Notes under the pieces: model-generated | What the model was told of the DNA's origin: nothing | The model's input: only the letters and a program-made list of their open reading frames with translations | Database searches by the model: none | NCBI GenBank assembly: GCA_958450365.1 | Contig: CAUEEP010000936.1 | Span: 2,230,001-2,294,000 of the forward strand | DNA from: Mesorhabditis belari | Taxonomy: Eukaryota > Nematoda > Chromadorea > Rhabditida > Rhabditidae | Length of the DNA: 64,000 nt | Direction: 5' to 3' | Part shown: positions 1 to 15,000 of the stretch, one piece after another | How positions within the stretch are numbered: position 1 is the stretch's first letter | Layout: every line of letters begins with the position of its first letter | Translations under genes and position numbers: made by a program

Positions 1-3
1 TAG

Positions 4-3000
4 ATATTGATGAATGCTCGAGAAGCCCACAAATCTGTGCAAATCGTCTAAACACAAAGTGCCAGAACAACGCGAATCTTTGCGGTGGATACGACTGTGT
101 CTGTCTGGAACGCTATCAAATGAACAATGTAATAAAATCAATAAACTTCTCGATAATATATTCTTACAGCAAACAAGTGCCTGTGAGGCAATCGATTACT
201 GTAAAGAACGTCGTGTGAACTGTGGCTCGAACGCGAAATGCGAGCCGAGAACTGGAGCCTGTAAATGCGATCCCGGATATCAATGGGATCATATCACAAA
301 GGTAAGATGTTTGGCAATCTTGAAAAGTTGGCAATTTCAGCCACAGCTTGGCATTCACAAGGCAAAGATTAAAACAAAAGATAAATTAAACTCACAAAGA
401 ATTGATCGCAGACAAAACCTGTTTTTAGCAATGCATCGACATCAACGAGTGTGACCTGTGGCCTTGCAAGGAACATGAACTCTGTAATAACCTCGTCGGA
501 TCGTATGAGTGTCTTTGTGATGGTAAAACAAACCCAAATCTTTGATCAATATCCATTTAGCTGGCTTTGTTCGTTTGGCATCGGATGGTCCTTGTGTCGA
601 TGACAATGAGTGTGCTCGTAAGTTTCAAAAGAACTCAAACTTTTTAATAAAATTTAGACCCGGTCAAGCCATGTCCAGAGCACTCAGTTTGTCAGAATTT
701 GATTGGAGGCTTCAGATGTGATTGCAATACGGGATACTTCCAGAATGGAGAATTTGACTGTGCCACGTGAGTAGGAGTCACTTTGTGTAATAACTAATAT
801 GTGTTGGACCTCTCGACCTGGTGCGTTCGGCGCCGGGATTCTGAACCCACAACCCTTCGCTTACTGGGCGTACGCTCTACCAATGACACGTATCCCATCG
901 ACCTTATGCATTACTTGGGCCTTATGGGCTTTATGCACTGTCTTAAAATTTGAGGTGCAGTCTGGTCGGTCATGGTCCTCTTAAAAATCGTCTAATATTA
1001 GGTTGATAAGAAAGTTCGTAGAAAATAGAAAAAGGTTGCACGGTAATTTCTCAAAAATCAAGCCATGAATTCTGCCCAAATTTTTTGATAAACTTGACTA
1101 TATTTCAAAAAAGTTTTTGACAAAAAAATCAGAGTGAGCTTCAGGTAAAAAAATAAGAGATTTCTTCAGCTGAAGTGACTTGGTCACTTTTTGAGTGACC
1201 AGCCTTTAGACAAGTTTTTAATGGGTTAATAGATGGGCAAGGGACCCCTTGAAAACCTAAAATGAAACACTTAAAACAGGGGAAATTTGCGATTAAGGCA
1301 AATTCTATCTAATGCTTTAACTTTTCAGAATCACCTATTTTAGAAGAAGATGCCAAGAACATCTTCCAATGACACCAAAAAATTATTTTTCAAATACAAC
1401 TTCTCTGTAAAAATTTTTTGACCAAAAATAGAGATTATAGAGCGTATCTCTCATTTATGCTAGCTTTACCTCATAAGGAATCATTTTTCTGGTGCAAAAA
1501 GTAAGCTGAATTTAAGCTAGAAAATAATACTTAATAGTACCCCATCCCCCTCGTACAGTCGCGTAGTCGCAAAAGTTTTTAGTATTTCATTTTTTTCAAA
1601 GCACCCGTACTTCCAAAAATGCGTCTTTGGTATCAAAAAATAGCTGAAATTCAGGGCTATTTTTTGATGCCTAAGCGCACATTGTAGCATAAACCAGTGT
1701 CGAGAAAAACTCGTTCAAAACTAGAGCCACGCAACACTCCGCACCGTCATTATGGGGGGGGGTACTATTACAGTATTTACGGTATGCAAAAAACTCGAAA
1801 ATTTTAAGAGAAAACTGCACTTATTTTTTTATACGAGTAATTTTTTGGAGTCTAGCTGTTAATAATAGAACAAAGTGTTCTTGAATTGGTGGATTCATTT
1901 TTAAGAAATTCCAGCTCAAATCTGTGCAATGACTTTCTTGTCAACCTGATAGTAAGCCATGACCAAGCCAGAGCCATGGGCCACTCATATTTTTACACCC
2001 GTCAAAAACTTTAGCCGAACCACCGATCCGTGTCTAGTAAACTTTTTGGGAGTTTATAAGACTTGACAAATTCTAAAATACTTGTATATTAATAATTATA
2101 AGGAAAACCTACTAGTTTAGACCCAAATCTTTTCTTTTCAGCAACTCTACAATTTGCGACACTTGCCCAGTGAACTCGCATTGCATTCGCACGATCGCCA
2201 AAAACACTATCTACAACTGCACTTGCGATGACGGATTCAGACTCGACGGAACTGAATGCAAAAGTGGAAAAAAACAGAAATTTGCTTTGAAATCGAATTT
2301 CCAGATATCAACGAGTGTGATGAGTTGAAACCGTGTCACAAAAATGCCACTTGTACGGATTTGATTCCCGGCTATAAATGTGAATGTAACAAGCCGTTGG
2401 TTGGCAATGGAGTTACTGATTGTAGCTGTGAGTTTTAGAAAAGCTTGAAAATATATGATTTTATAAAAGTTTCACTTATAAAATAAACTCATTACTATTT
2501 AGTGCCCGATTTCTGCGATCCCCAAAGCGGCTACCTGGACTGTCCGGCTGATTCCAAGTGCTCGCCCAAGTACCCCGGATACACTTCGGTAAAGAAGATT
2601 CAGCTCTAGAATTAATGGAAATAAGTGTCGAAAAGGGAACACCTATCTATCGAAAGTGTGTGTCAGATGGCGAGCGATTGCGCGCACAAAGAACTTCTCG
2701 AGACTCTTCTACATAGAGATTTTTCTTTCACATTGTAGATGATACAAAAAATGATATTCAGCTGTAAATTTGTACCCGGGGATTTTTAGGCTCAAGGAAT
2801 CTATTTTATGTATTTAATGAGTTTTTTCTTTTAAAAAATTCAGCTAAATATCCTAAGAATATCCTAATTTTACAGAAAAAGGGGAAACTCCACTATGTTG
2901 ATTGCAAATGCACGCTGAGTGGCTTCAAATTCAACGAAGAGACAAGGACTTGTGAAGGTGTAGTTCAAGTGTGACGGTAACAGTAATTACAATGTCAAGC

Positions 3001-6000
3001 AATAACTTTCTATACAATGTACAAAAAGATTCGTGATTCAAACGATTCGAATATCCGACTTGTACTGTACTTTGATGCTTGAGTAAATTAATTCAGGTAT
3101 TGTAAATTAAACAATTTTTAGACATAAATGAATGCGATAAGCCGGACGCTTGCCCGACAAAAGCCGTTTGCAATAACAAGATCGGTTCTTATGAGTGTCT
3201 CTGTTCAGCCGGGTACGCCTGGAATCCAGACACCAATCAGTGTGATAGTAAGTGGATTCTCAATAGACGAACTACAATTCTTTAGACATCAACGAGTGTC
3301 ATTGCACAGCTGCCGGTTGTTATGATAAGAACAAGTGCTCGATGCAAGTTGGCCGATGTCAAGATACTGATGGTTCATGGACTTGTGTCTGTAATGCGAA
3401 TTATGGGCATCCAAAGAGCACAAATGATAGTCAAACGTGTGAAAGGATTACCTATTGTCGAACGGAACTTGATGATTGCGATAAAGAGACCACAGTGTGT
3501 AAAGAAACCGATACTGGATTCATTTGTGTCTGCAAGGGGAAAGGGTTACGGTGAGTTGACTATAAAAAAGAGCAGTGTCTGTCCGTCCACTTGGAACTTT
3601 CATCTCGAGCTTCAAAAACCACACCCTTATAGGTTTTCGGGGTCAGGGAGTTCCCCGTTGAGGTCAATCAGGTCAAAAGTGAAAATTTAGTGGCACTACG
3701 GGGGGTCGAACCCGGGCACTATGATGGGGTCGTTTGGGCCTTAGACAAGCGCGCTTCCGACTGCACCACGGCAATTAGAATCGTCTCCCAAAACATCCAG
3801 CCAGAAAAATCCGCCGTTAGACGGGTCTTTCGGCTGGTGAGAAATCTTGTGCCATTGCTTAAGCTAACTAAACCCAATAGCACGAAATAGTGCAAGTCAA
3901 GAGCACCAAGGATTACGGTAGCTGTTTACCGCCGTATAAGCAGCTACCGAATCCATTTTCTATTCTGCACTAACCGATGAGCAAAGCTATTCAGTTAACA
4001 ATACAGCGCACTCTTTTGGATTTTTCCCATTTGAACACCGAATTCAGATACGTGCCCAACACAAACAATAAGAAATGTGAGGACATCAACGAGTGCATTG
4101 AGAACACACACACTTGTGGACCATTTCAACAATGCACCAACAAATTGGATGGATTTTATTGCAATTGTACAAATGACATCCCGACAAATGATCCAAATAC
4201 ATGTGCCCCGGTATCCGATTGCCCGAAACCTTTAGATTGTGGGCCGTACGGCTTTTCGAAAATGGAGAATGGACAGTGTCGCTGCAAGTGTAATAATCGG
4301 TATCAGGTTAGTTGATTGAAATATAATAATCACCCTAGCCATTGGAAAGTTTGTAGTTTGATCTCATCGAAGAGTTTTGTATTTTAGTGGAACGAGAAAG
4401 AGCAAACGTGTATCCCGTACAACAGCTGTGATCTCGCCTACGAGTGTCCGTTGAATTCTGACTGCAAGATCGTTCAGAGACAAAATGAAACAAAAGGTTG
4501 GGTTTACATTCAAAATTACCCAATGTGATAAAGTTAGATTTAATGAAAGCTACAGTATACTGGCTGTCTTTAACTTTAAAACATGCCTGTCTTGCTCACT
4601 GACCCGGACTAAGCCTAAGTTTTTCGTTTTGCTAAAGAAATAAAGGATTACGATAGTTTAACCTGACTTTTAAAAACCAAATCTAGTTCAAAACAGAACC
4701 AACTCTTTCAGATGGATCCCCGGGAGCAGCTGGCACTTACGCGGCTTGCGTCTGTCGAACTGGCTACGAGATGATCAACTTCCAATGCCATCAAAATAAT
4801 ATCTGCAAAGAGCAGCCAACTATTTGTGGATTGGTATTTGAAAGCTTTTGTGGTTGGAAAACTATATTTAGGACGCACAATGCCTTCCCGATTCTATTGA
4901 ACCCTACAAAAATACACTTGTGTTTGTGCCTACGGAACAATGGTTTATCAAACGGTCGATGGACCGCGGTGTGAGGAAGCTAAGTGAGTAAATGATCTAT
5001 TCAGCAAATCTAGAGAAAAATTGAAAAACAAGAACTCCTAGTTAAAACTTTAACGTTTAACAGCAACAATTGCTTGTCTTCAAGACTTGAGCAAATTTCA
5101 CATTTCAGTTGTGACAAGCGGAATCCTTGTGATCCAAATTCGGCGATTTGCTCGGTGATGAAATCTTCGGTTCGCTGTGATTGCAAGCCAGGCTTTGAGG
5201 GAATTGGCACATTGGAGAGCCCATGTTTACCGGTTAAAATTTGCGAGAAGTACAACCCATGCTCGAAATTCGCTCATTGCACCGAGGCGAACGGAGTGGC
5301 GAGATGTGAATGCAACAAAGGATACACTGGAAATGGAACTTATTGTAAAGGTAAGAAAAAAGTCGTTCACCTATTTTTGCGTTTAAAGCAGGTCATGAAA
5401 TCCAGTTGTTCACATTTGTTTAAAGCCACTAGAACCTAACAATTGATAGTTTTCCAGCTATTAGAGGCTCACAGCCTCTAATAGCTGGAAACTTACGCTT
5501 GAAAACTCACAGCTTACGAACCCTCGGCTTTAGATGTGAATGAGTGTGATGGAGTCAACGATTGCTTCCCTGGAGCTCTCTGCACGAATACCCAAGGAAG
5601 TTATGTTTGCAAATGTCCTGAGGATTATGAAGGAGATGGAAAGACATGCACTCGTAAGTAGACAGTGAAAATTAGATTCTATGCCGAAGTCATAAATCAT
5701 AAATTAGGTAAGTAATGTGACATTGTGGTAGTAATTTTTCATAATTAAAACCATAGTGCCACATTGTTACAGTTACAAGAAAAGAAATTAGTAGTCCTGT
5801 ACTAGACATGGGAAAATTTCAACCCGAACCTAAGTTAACCTTTTTTTCTCGGCCTTTTCTTGGCGGAGACGGTGTGTTTACTGGAGTAAAAAGTACTGAC
5901 CGAATGTCATGGTTTTAACATTTTAATTTGATAAACCAAGATTGAATAACACTGAGTCTATTTCAGCAATCAAATACTGTGAGAACAAGTTGGATAAGTG

Positions 6001-9000
6001 CGATCGGAGGTCGACAAATTGCCAGGTCTTTGTCACAGTCTTTAGTTCAAAAATGTTAAAGTTTAGCAAGAAAAAGTCGGCTACACGTGTCAATGCAAAG
6101 GTGGATTCAAGAAAAGCTACAACAACAAATATCAATGTGATGGTATTGAGCTTTAGATAAAAGTTAGTGAATCAAAATCCTAGACATTGATGAATGCCAT
6201 CCGATGAATCCCTGTCCAATTCATGCTGCGACCAAAATAGTAAGCTAATCAATCAGATTTTCTTAAAATCAACTCGAATTGATAAGTCAACTTGAAAAAT
6301 TCGATTTATAGCCGCACAAATGCATCAATAGTATTGGCTCGTACTCGTGCGAGTGCTCGAATGGATATGTGAATATAGATTCGACGCATTGCAAGGGTGA
6401 GTCTTTTCTTGAATACTTTGCGACTACTGGAATACTTAAATACTTTCTTGAATACTTTTCTTGAACGGGTACTGTGCTTGATCCAAGATTTTATTGTATA
6501 AAATAGCCTTGAGCTTTTCTTAGAATGAATTCTTAGATTTTCAAAAAGTAAATCAGTCTCCTGAGTTTTAAGGTACAAGTCGATAGAGTTGAGATCTTCA
6601 TTCTGTGCCGGGGTACTTTAGTTGATTGATACAAGAGTCCTAAGTTTCATTGTATAAAAGTAATCTGGCCTTGAGATTTTTTCAGAATGAATTCTGGCAA
6701 GGAGGCATGGAGTCATTATGGATTTTTTGAACTTTGACTGCTACCTGACTTTATCATACCCACTTTGAGCCAAAACCATAATGATTCTCCTTGTTAGTTC
6801 CTCAAAAAGTAAATCAGATAGAAATGGGATTTCCTTTTTGCATCATTCGGCTACAGTAAGCCCAAAAAGTGTACTGTAAGAGTACTGTAAACTCAAAAAG
6901 CCAGGAATTTTCCTGTGTCATCAAGGTTTAGCAAAGCTGCAAAGCCTTCATTTAAACTTTAGATGTTGATGAGTGCACCCATGATCCATGCCTCGCCAAC
7001 TCCGAATGTATCAATTTGGAGGGAACATTCAAGTGTCTCTGCGATGAGGGATATAACAGTATGACAAGAAATTCAACTTTGTTAAACTGAAATTCTTTCA
7101 GGAACGGTCACTGGTGAGGGTCCACTCGATTATTGCTGTGATATCTTCCCAATTTGCGAGAAAAGACCGGAAATCTGCGATCGAGCCGTGAGCACTTGCA
7201 ATATGGTGCCCTATAAGGTAGATTTGCAAATTTTAGATGCTCAGAAAATGGCCAATATATTGTAAGATATCAGACTTTTGCCAAATGATCCAAAATTAAT
7301 TATGTATTAGGTTGATGTAAAAGTCTTTTTCATTTTTTTCGTACTTCTTTTGAAAAATAACAAAGTCATCAATTAACCTATGGTTTGCTCTAAATGAAAA
7401 GTGTTTATTGTTCAATTTCCCATCTTTTTAAGTCAATTTGGGTTCACTTTCAAGCAAATTCGAGAGGGAAAACGGGTTTTTCAAAAAAACTATAAAAACC
7501 CATAAAGAAATTGGCTGAATCAATTTCTCTGAAAATCTGAAAAAATATCTAACTTTTTGTGCTCTATCTTTTATTTATTAACATCAAGATTGGTTTCCTT
7601 AGCTAAAACGTCTAAAATGCATCATCGAGCCGTCGACTTTTTTGACTACCCGACTTCAGGCTCTCAAAAAAAATCTAGACATAAGACATTTTAAACTCGT
7701 TTTAATGTCATTTTGCAGAAAAATAATTGGCCTTTCAAATGCAATAAACCGTTGTTCAATTGGTGCATTTGTTACTTTTTAACGGAAGTACGAAAAAAAT
7801 GAAAAAGACTTTTGCATCAACCTAATATTTGATAAATTGAATGGCTTTCAATCGCTTGAAAGATTGGATAAAGAGGCAAGATTAAAAATTAATTCCTTGA
7901 CACTTACCTTCAGGCTTAATTTATAAGCACTTTTGTCTTGATTTCCTTCTCTTTCTTCCTTTCTCTTCTGCCTTGTATTTCCTCTTTCTTCTCTGGTAAG
8001 AAGGTACTGGATAGCTCAGTCATTAGCGCATCTGCCCAGAAAGCAAAAATGTCGAGGCTTCAATCTCCTCTCCAGAAATCTTTCTTTGTCATTCCTTACT
8101 TTACTTGATTAGTATGAAGACTGACTTTACAATAGTTTTGAACAATCTTCATTGAAAATCAAGAATCATTCAGCCAGCATACACCTGTGATTGCAAGCCC
8201 GGCTACGCAAAGAAAGATCCAAACGGATTGTGTGAAGGTTTGTTTCTTTCAAAAGCTTTTCAAAATAAAGTTTGATTAACAAAATCTAGACATCGATGAG
8301 TGTACAAGTGATGCAAAAGTGATTGATCACATGAAAAATAAGGGATCCAATGTCACTTGCACAAACAAGATCGGAAGCTACGAGTTGAACTGTAAAATCG
8401 GATACAAATCAGTGGTTTGTTTCTAGAAAGTCAAATAAAAATTATCTCTAATTTCTCAGGAAGACAAAACAACGGAGCTTCTTGTTTGTGGACCTGTCAA
8501 TGAGTGTGCTGAGGATCCGGCTTACACCAAGGCACTTGATGTCATTGAGCAGTTCAAGGTTTCGAGTTTGAAGCACTTTAAGCTTGTAACAAAAACATCT
8601 GTCGGCCCTTTTTTTTGCCGTTGCCAATCTAAGGTTTTACATGTTTTTCTCAGCACCAACCCTTCAATTTTGATTGTTTTAACTATCATTCGATGCAGAA
8701 CAAAATTGCGCGTCGAATGACACCAAAATCAACTCAAAATATAATATCCATGCAAAGTTATGAAGGTTAAGTGCAAAAGCTTAAGTCCCACTCACCATGG
8801 GCGGAATTTAGGCTTTTAACCAACAACTTTGCATGGATATTATATTTTGAGTTGATTTTGGTGTCATTCGAATTTTGTTCTGCATCGAATGATAGTTAAA
8901 ACAATCAAAATTGAAGGGTTGGTGCTGAGAAAAACATGTAAAACCTTAGATTGGCAACGGCAAAAAAGGGCCGACAGATGTTTTTGTTACAAATCTAGTG

Positions 9001-12000
9001 CACTCAGCTCTAGATGCTAACATTCAACTTTGGTATCCAGCTTTAAAAATCTGATCCGACCAATAGCCCAGTTTAGTTCTAAATCTATCCTATAGAAAGC
9101 TTTTCGGTACTTGCCGATTATATCCCCTCTTTAGAAAAAGGTGATGAACAAGGAGCCTGTAACAATGAATGATCTCACCAAATCCCTCCCCTCAGCCGAG
9201 AAACTCGACTCCGCTTATGCAAAATGTCTTGAAACTCAGGTAAGCAATTTGTAAACGCATTTTGAGTACACCAGAAATTGTTTCAGCGCTTCCCGATGTG
9301 TGTCGATTTCGACTATGAATCTGGCTCAAACACTCAACTCTTTGAAGAAGAGAGTCCCGATGAGTTGAAAGAGTACAAGGTGAATAAAGGGTTAAAATAA
9401 GATAAACGAGTAAAACTTTCAGGGATTTGGTTGTCGTTGCGCTGATGGTTCAGATCCGACAAAGAATGGTGATTGGATGGAATGTCAACAAAGTGGGGTT
9501 CTGAATGATAGATAATTGCTCAATGAGAAACTGAGATGAGATCAAGCTCTCAAAATCTTAAAACAAAGCTCTTACAAGTTTTAACTCTTCTAAATCAGGT
9601 ATTTGCCGCTGCTTGGGTGCTAATGTGGATCCAAAATGCATGAACGGAGTGCCCGGACAATGCCAGTGCAAACAAGTAATAGAAATTTGAATGAGCTAAC
9701 GTTTTCCGATTCCAGGATCCTGTCAAGAAATATTACAAGCGATACGATAAAGCTGGAAATCTCTACTGCTCAGGTTTAAGCATTCGAAAAATGTGATCGC
9801 TTGTATTTTTAGAGAACCAGTGCGATGTAAACACTAACCTCATCGCTGTCGCCAATGGATTCAATACACGGGTAAAAGGAGAGATCTTGTATTTTGACTT
9901 TAAGACTTGTTCAGAGAAAAATTTTTGCGCACCACACTAAAATGCACTAAACTACCGTAACCTTCCAATTTTTCTTTTTTATTTGCAATTTGCCGATTTC
10001 TTTGGTTTGTTCTATTTTTCACCATTATTTTTATGTTTTTTGATCAACTCGAAATCTGAAACCAAACTTAAGTTTATTTTAGCCATTTTTTGAACAGATC
10101 GCTTTGTTAGAAGAATTTTTACAGGATGATGGACGACTAATGCACGTATTAGTGTATTTTTTCATCAACTTTAAAACTTTCATAAGAGAACGTACGAAAA
10201 AGCAAACTCAATATGATTAAGCTTATCAAAGGTGTAGTAAAATCGACCTGACGAATGGCCAATGTGTTTCCAATGTGGAATCGTCCCTCATTAATACGTG
10301 CATTAGTCGTACATTGCCCTGTAAAAATCCTTCTAACAAAGCGATCTGTTCAAAAAACGGCTAAAATAAACTTAACTTTGGTTTCAGATTTCGAGTTGAT
10401 CAAAAAACACAAAAATAATGGTGAAAAATAGAACAAACCAAAGAAATTAGCAAATTGCAAATAAAAAAGAAAAATTGGAAGGTTACGGTAGTTTAGTGCA
10501 TTTTAGTGTGGTGCGCAAAAATCTCTCTGAAAAATTCTTAAAGAGTATTTTGTACTTTGAAAACACAACTTTTCTGGATTACTATCAGTGCTTAACTTTG
10601 TTAACTATCGAATCGATTGCTTAGCGCATAGATCTTTCAGATAAAATGCGAGAACGGCCGACTGATCGTACCGGCTGGTTGGGAGATCGTTGAAGGGAGT
10701 AGCAATCAAATGGAGTACATGATCAAGGGTGAGTTAGTTAAATCAGAAACCACCGTATATTAGATTACCAATATTAGCGCGATTATTAGAGCGACCGATC
10801 GCTCTATTTTTCAATACCTCCTTGAAGGATCGTTCTATTTGCGGGGATAGTTCCATTTTTCATTCCCAATTTGAAAGAACCATGTCCGACCATAAAATAA
10901 TTATTTCTTTTAAAGAAAATTTCTCATAACATTTATTGAATATTAACAAAATTAAAATAAATAACAATTATCCATTGTAACAATTGAGTTGATTCGTTTG
11001 TTTCTTCCAGTCCTAAATTGATGATCGTGTCACTCCAAACTTCTTTGCGGCCGCGTGAATTGAGTTTCTGAATTGAGTTTCGTGAATTGAGGCGTATTCT
11101 AGGATCTCCAATTTCGTTTTATGCATCGAATGCCCTTCTTTTCTTTTCCCTTGTTGTTCGCTTTGATTTTGCAATCAAGTGTCTCCTCATCGAAGCTTTT
11201 GTTCAATCCTTGTCCGAAATCACGACGATCCCAAAATTCAATCAAATCGTCGATCGATTCGTTCACCGTTTGTTCAGCTATTGGCTCAATGATCGTCTCT
11301 TAGTCCATCACCTAAAGAAAAATATTAAACATTGTAGCAAAAGTGTTAAAATAAGAAAAACTCAAACAATTAAATAGATAGGTAGATATTTTTTCAATTT
11401 AAAAGAGCGTGACTAAAAGCTTTGGAAAAGAACCTAGATATGTGCATGTCATGATAACAAAGAATTATGCACCAAATACATTTTTGTGTAAACTGTTCCA
11501 TTTTGTGCAAATAAAATTTGTGGCAATCAATTTACTAAAATTAAGCAGTAGATCCGACTAGAAATTTAAAAATAATGCTTTCCAGAAAATGAGAAATAAA
11601 ATCAATTTATGAAAGAGGGGGTCGCTCTAATAAAGCATTTATGGTAATCATTTTAATGTGAATTCAATTCTCGATTGTAAAACTCTCCAGATATCGATGA
11701 ATGTGCAAAGAGTAACCCGTGTTGCGACGATCAAAATTGCAAAGGACCAAACTGCGTAAAATGCTTCAACACACCAGGAAGCTACGAATGCAAGGTCAAA
11801 AAGACATTTGAAAACCCAGCGATTAGTGGCTACTATCTTTTCGGCTACGGTAGAAACTACTTAGGTTACTGTTACATCTATTAACTCGATTATGGTACTG
11901 CAAAGCGATTCTGAGTCAACTTTAAGACGTTTTCAAGTAAAATAGTATGACTTTGGTATCATCTTGTTAAATAGTGCAAAGTCTGTTCAGATCTCAACAA

Positions 12001-15000
12001 CAAGCGGCGATTTCTCATGTGTTTCTGGCAAATTTGACGGGAAAACATGTCTTTGTGCAGGTTTGATCCATTTGAAAATCAAAACAGATTTTATATTAAT
12101 GGAATTTGATCTAACAATAAGGCAGTTTTTGTGGTTTTTTGTATAAAATTGAAATATTGGGTTGTCCAGTTATGAATGCGCATTTTTACTATTTTGTAAA
12201 TTTCTCAAGATATCGAACCGTATGAGTGTTATATATCATTGATATGAGTGTTATATATCATTCGAAAGCTGAAGATCTCCTCTACATTTTGGAACAAAAA
12301 AGGTTTTGAATTCATTCAACTTTTTGGGAAATTGACTGCACAAAGGGCGGAGGTCGTTTTCGAAAAAACCCATTTTAGCTTAGTTATTCCTCAAGTTTTA
12401 TGGTGTAAAATAGCCGCCCAGAAAAGAAAAGAAAAGTAAAGATGCTCTGAAATTGTTATATTTTTTAAAAAGTTGTATTGATATATCTATTGGCCAAACA
12501 TCAAACGTTTAACTCAATTTGAGCGGAGCCAAAACTTGATCCAAAGGCACCTTTTCCATTTTTTGGCCACCTCTTCTTCTGTGCAGTCAATTTGCCCAAA
12601 AGCTGAACAAATTCAAAAACTTTTTATATCAAAATGTAGAGGAGATCTTCAGCTTTCGAATAATACTCATATATATCTTTTTCTTGATTTCGGTATCTTG
12701 AGAAATTTAATAGTGAGAAAAATAGTAAAAAACGCGCATTCATAACTGGACAACCCAATATTAAACCGTCAAAGTGCCTCTAGAAGCCGTCTGCAACGTG
12801 AAAAAGGCGTGGTTCTACGACTGTACTGGTTGCAATGTCACCTCGAGAACTTTCGCAAACGATAATAGATCGGTTTGTATTTTTTATGTACTTGATAAAG
12901 ATAATCAACTTAATGAAGCTGAAAGATATTTCATTAAAATTTCTAGGTTTGCTCTAACATCTTGAAAGAAGACGGTTCCGGTTTCAAAACCTTCAAATCA
13001 ATGAAAGATCTCTTGGCGTCGACGTGTGATGTGGTGAGCAAGATTTTTCTTACCGGAAATACTCTAATAGTACCCCACCCCCATAAGGACGATGCGGAGT
13101 GTTGCGTAGTCTAGCTTTGAACGGGTTTTTCTCGACATTTTCTCGTTCGTGCTGCGCGCTCACAAAATAGCTGAAATACAGGGCTATTTTTTGAAAGTAT
13201 CATGTCACTCCAGCAAAAGCCATGACAGACTTTGGATGAGATGAACGAGCAACAATTCTACCGATGCTATTTGCAGCTTGAGATGTTTGTGCAAGTGCAC
13301 GATGGTTTTATGGGTTGTGGGCCTGCTCAAGCGTGAATAGTTTTTCATCTGTGAAAAGAGTGTTCAAATGTTTTCCACAAGCGGCCCTTGCTAAGAGCAC
13401 CTTGCACCGGTAAACTCTCTTTTTCTTATTGATATCGGAAAGTAGGTGTTTCTTCTGTACGGGATGAATTTTAGTTTTTTTCTGATCAAGCTTCTCATTG
13501 AAGGCTCAGAGATATTGAGCTCTTTAGCCAATTTCCTAATGCTTTTCCGTGGGTTCCGCTCAATTCGTTTTTTTCACGATTTTCTTCAATTGCGGCGTCG
13601 AGACTTTTTGGCCTGATTGACCGAAATGACCTTCAATTTGACGATCTTCAATTGTTCCACGCCTGATAGCATCATTTACGGTTTGTCGAGCCGAATTTGG
13701 ACGACCAGCATTGTCGGAAACCTTTACAGTGGAGATCGAGAATAGCTCCACGGCTTTGATTTGCTATCACCATCGCGAGTTAAGCTGTAATTTTGAAAAT
13801 TTTAATTGCAAAAACTAATTAAAACATTTAAAAGAATAAACTGACATGGAAAAGTGAAGAGAAAATGGTAGAAAATGATCGATTTTCGAGTGCAACAACT
13901 TTGTCCGGGTAATTATGACGCATTAATGTAGTAAAATAATAATAAAAATATATATCTTTCCAGTACTTAAATGGTGGACAGGGGTACTGTGCGATGAACA
14001 TCCGAGGCGATGCGAACAAAACAACTGATCAACCAACCTTCAATTACTTTGGAGAGTGCAATGGTAAAGTATAAGCATTGAGTATTTTTGCATCTATTCT
14101 GGTTTTTGATTGGTACACTAGCCGGCAAATTTTTGACCAACTTTTCTCTAATCTCTCGACAGCAATCATAAATTTTCCGATTTGTTTGAGAGAAAGATAT
14201 AAAAGAACCAGGCTTTCTTCCTAAGGTCTTAACTTTTTAAGTCCAAATTTCTAACTTCTTTTGGTTACCGATAACTCTTTGAACACCTTTTTATAAATCT
14301 CTTTATAAATTAAAACTTTACCAATTGATTTACAGTTTGCTTCAAATCGAAGATATTTAATATACAATTTTCTATCTTTTTACACCAATCTAGACCCATT
14401 TCCAAGAAAATCCGAGCGCAAAAACTCGTTTTGCATAAAATTCGATAAAAGGTGACAGAAAGGAAATTGACTGAAGAATTTTTTTGAAAATTTGGCTATA
14501 AAGCTAAATTTTTGCGCTCTTTCTTTTTTTATTGACATCAAAATCGGTTTCTTTGGGCAAAAGTGTCTCAGTCACGCAATCGAGTCGTCGTCCTTTTTGA
14601 CTGGCCGAGTTCGAACCTCCGAACAAAAAACCAGAAACAAAACATTGCTGAAGATTTCAACGATCTTTTATAGAAATATATCGGGTCTTTCTAATGGAGC
14701 AAACCGTAGGTCAATGGGTGAATTGACTATTTCTAAATAGCTTTTTAAATGAAGTGTTCAAAAGGTATTGGCCAACCTAATAGATTGATTTCAGAAGCAG
14801 TGGCTCCAAAATGTGAAAGTGGGGTGGTTCCATCAAGGACTTCGACCATCTCCGGCCTCCCCAAAGAACTCTACATTTGCTATTATGGACCTACCAACAC
14901 ATACGGGTAATTGTTAAAAACTTTCAATGCTAATAGAAAAGCACAAAAACGAAATTGAGATTACAAAAAACTGAATTCGTCCTAGTGATGTTCCCGCTGG

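Noticed and set aside
3690..3890. Apparent 66-residue frame
   Set aside because: Lies across a tRNA-derived SINE and has no splice partner.
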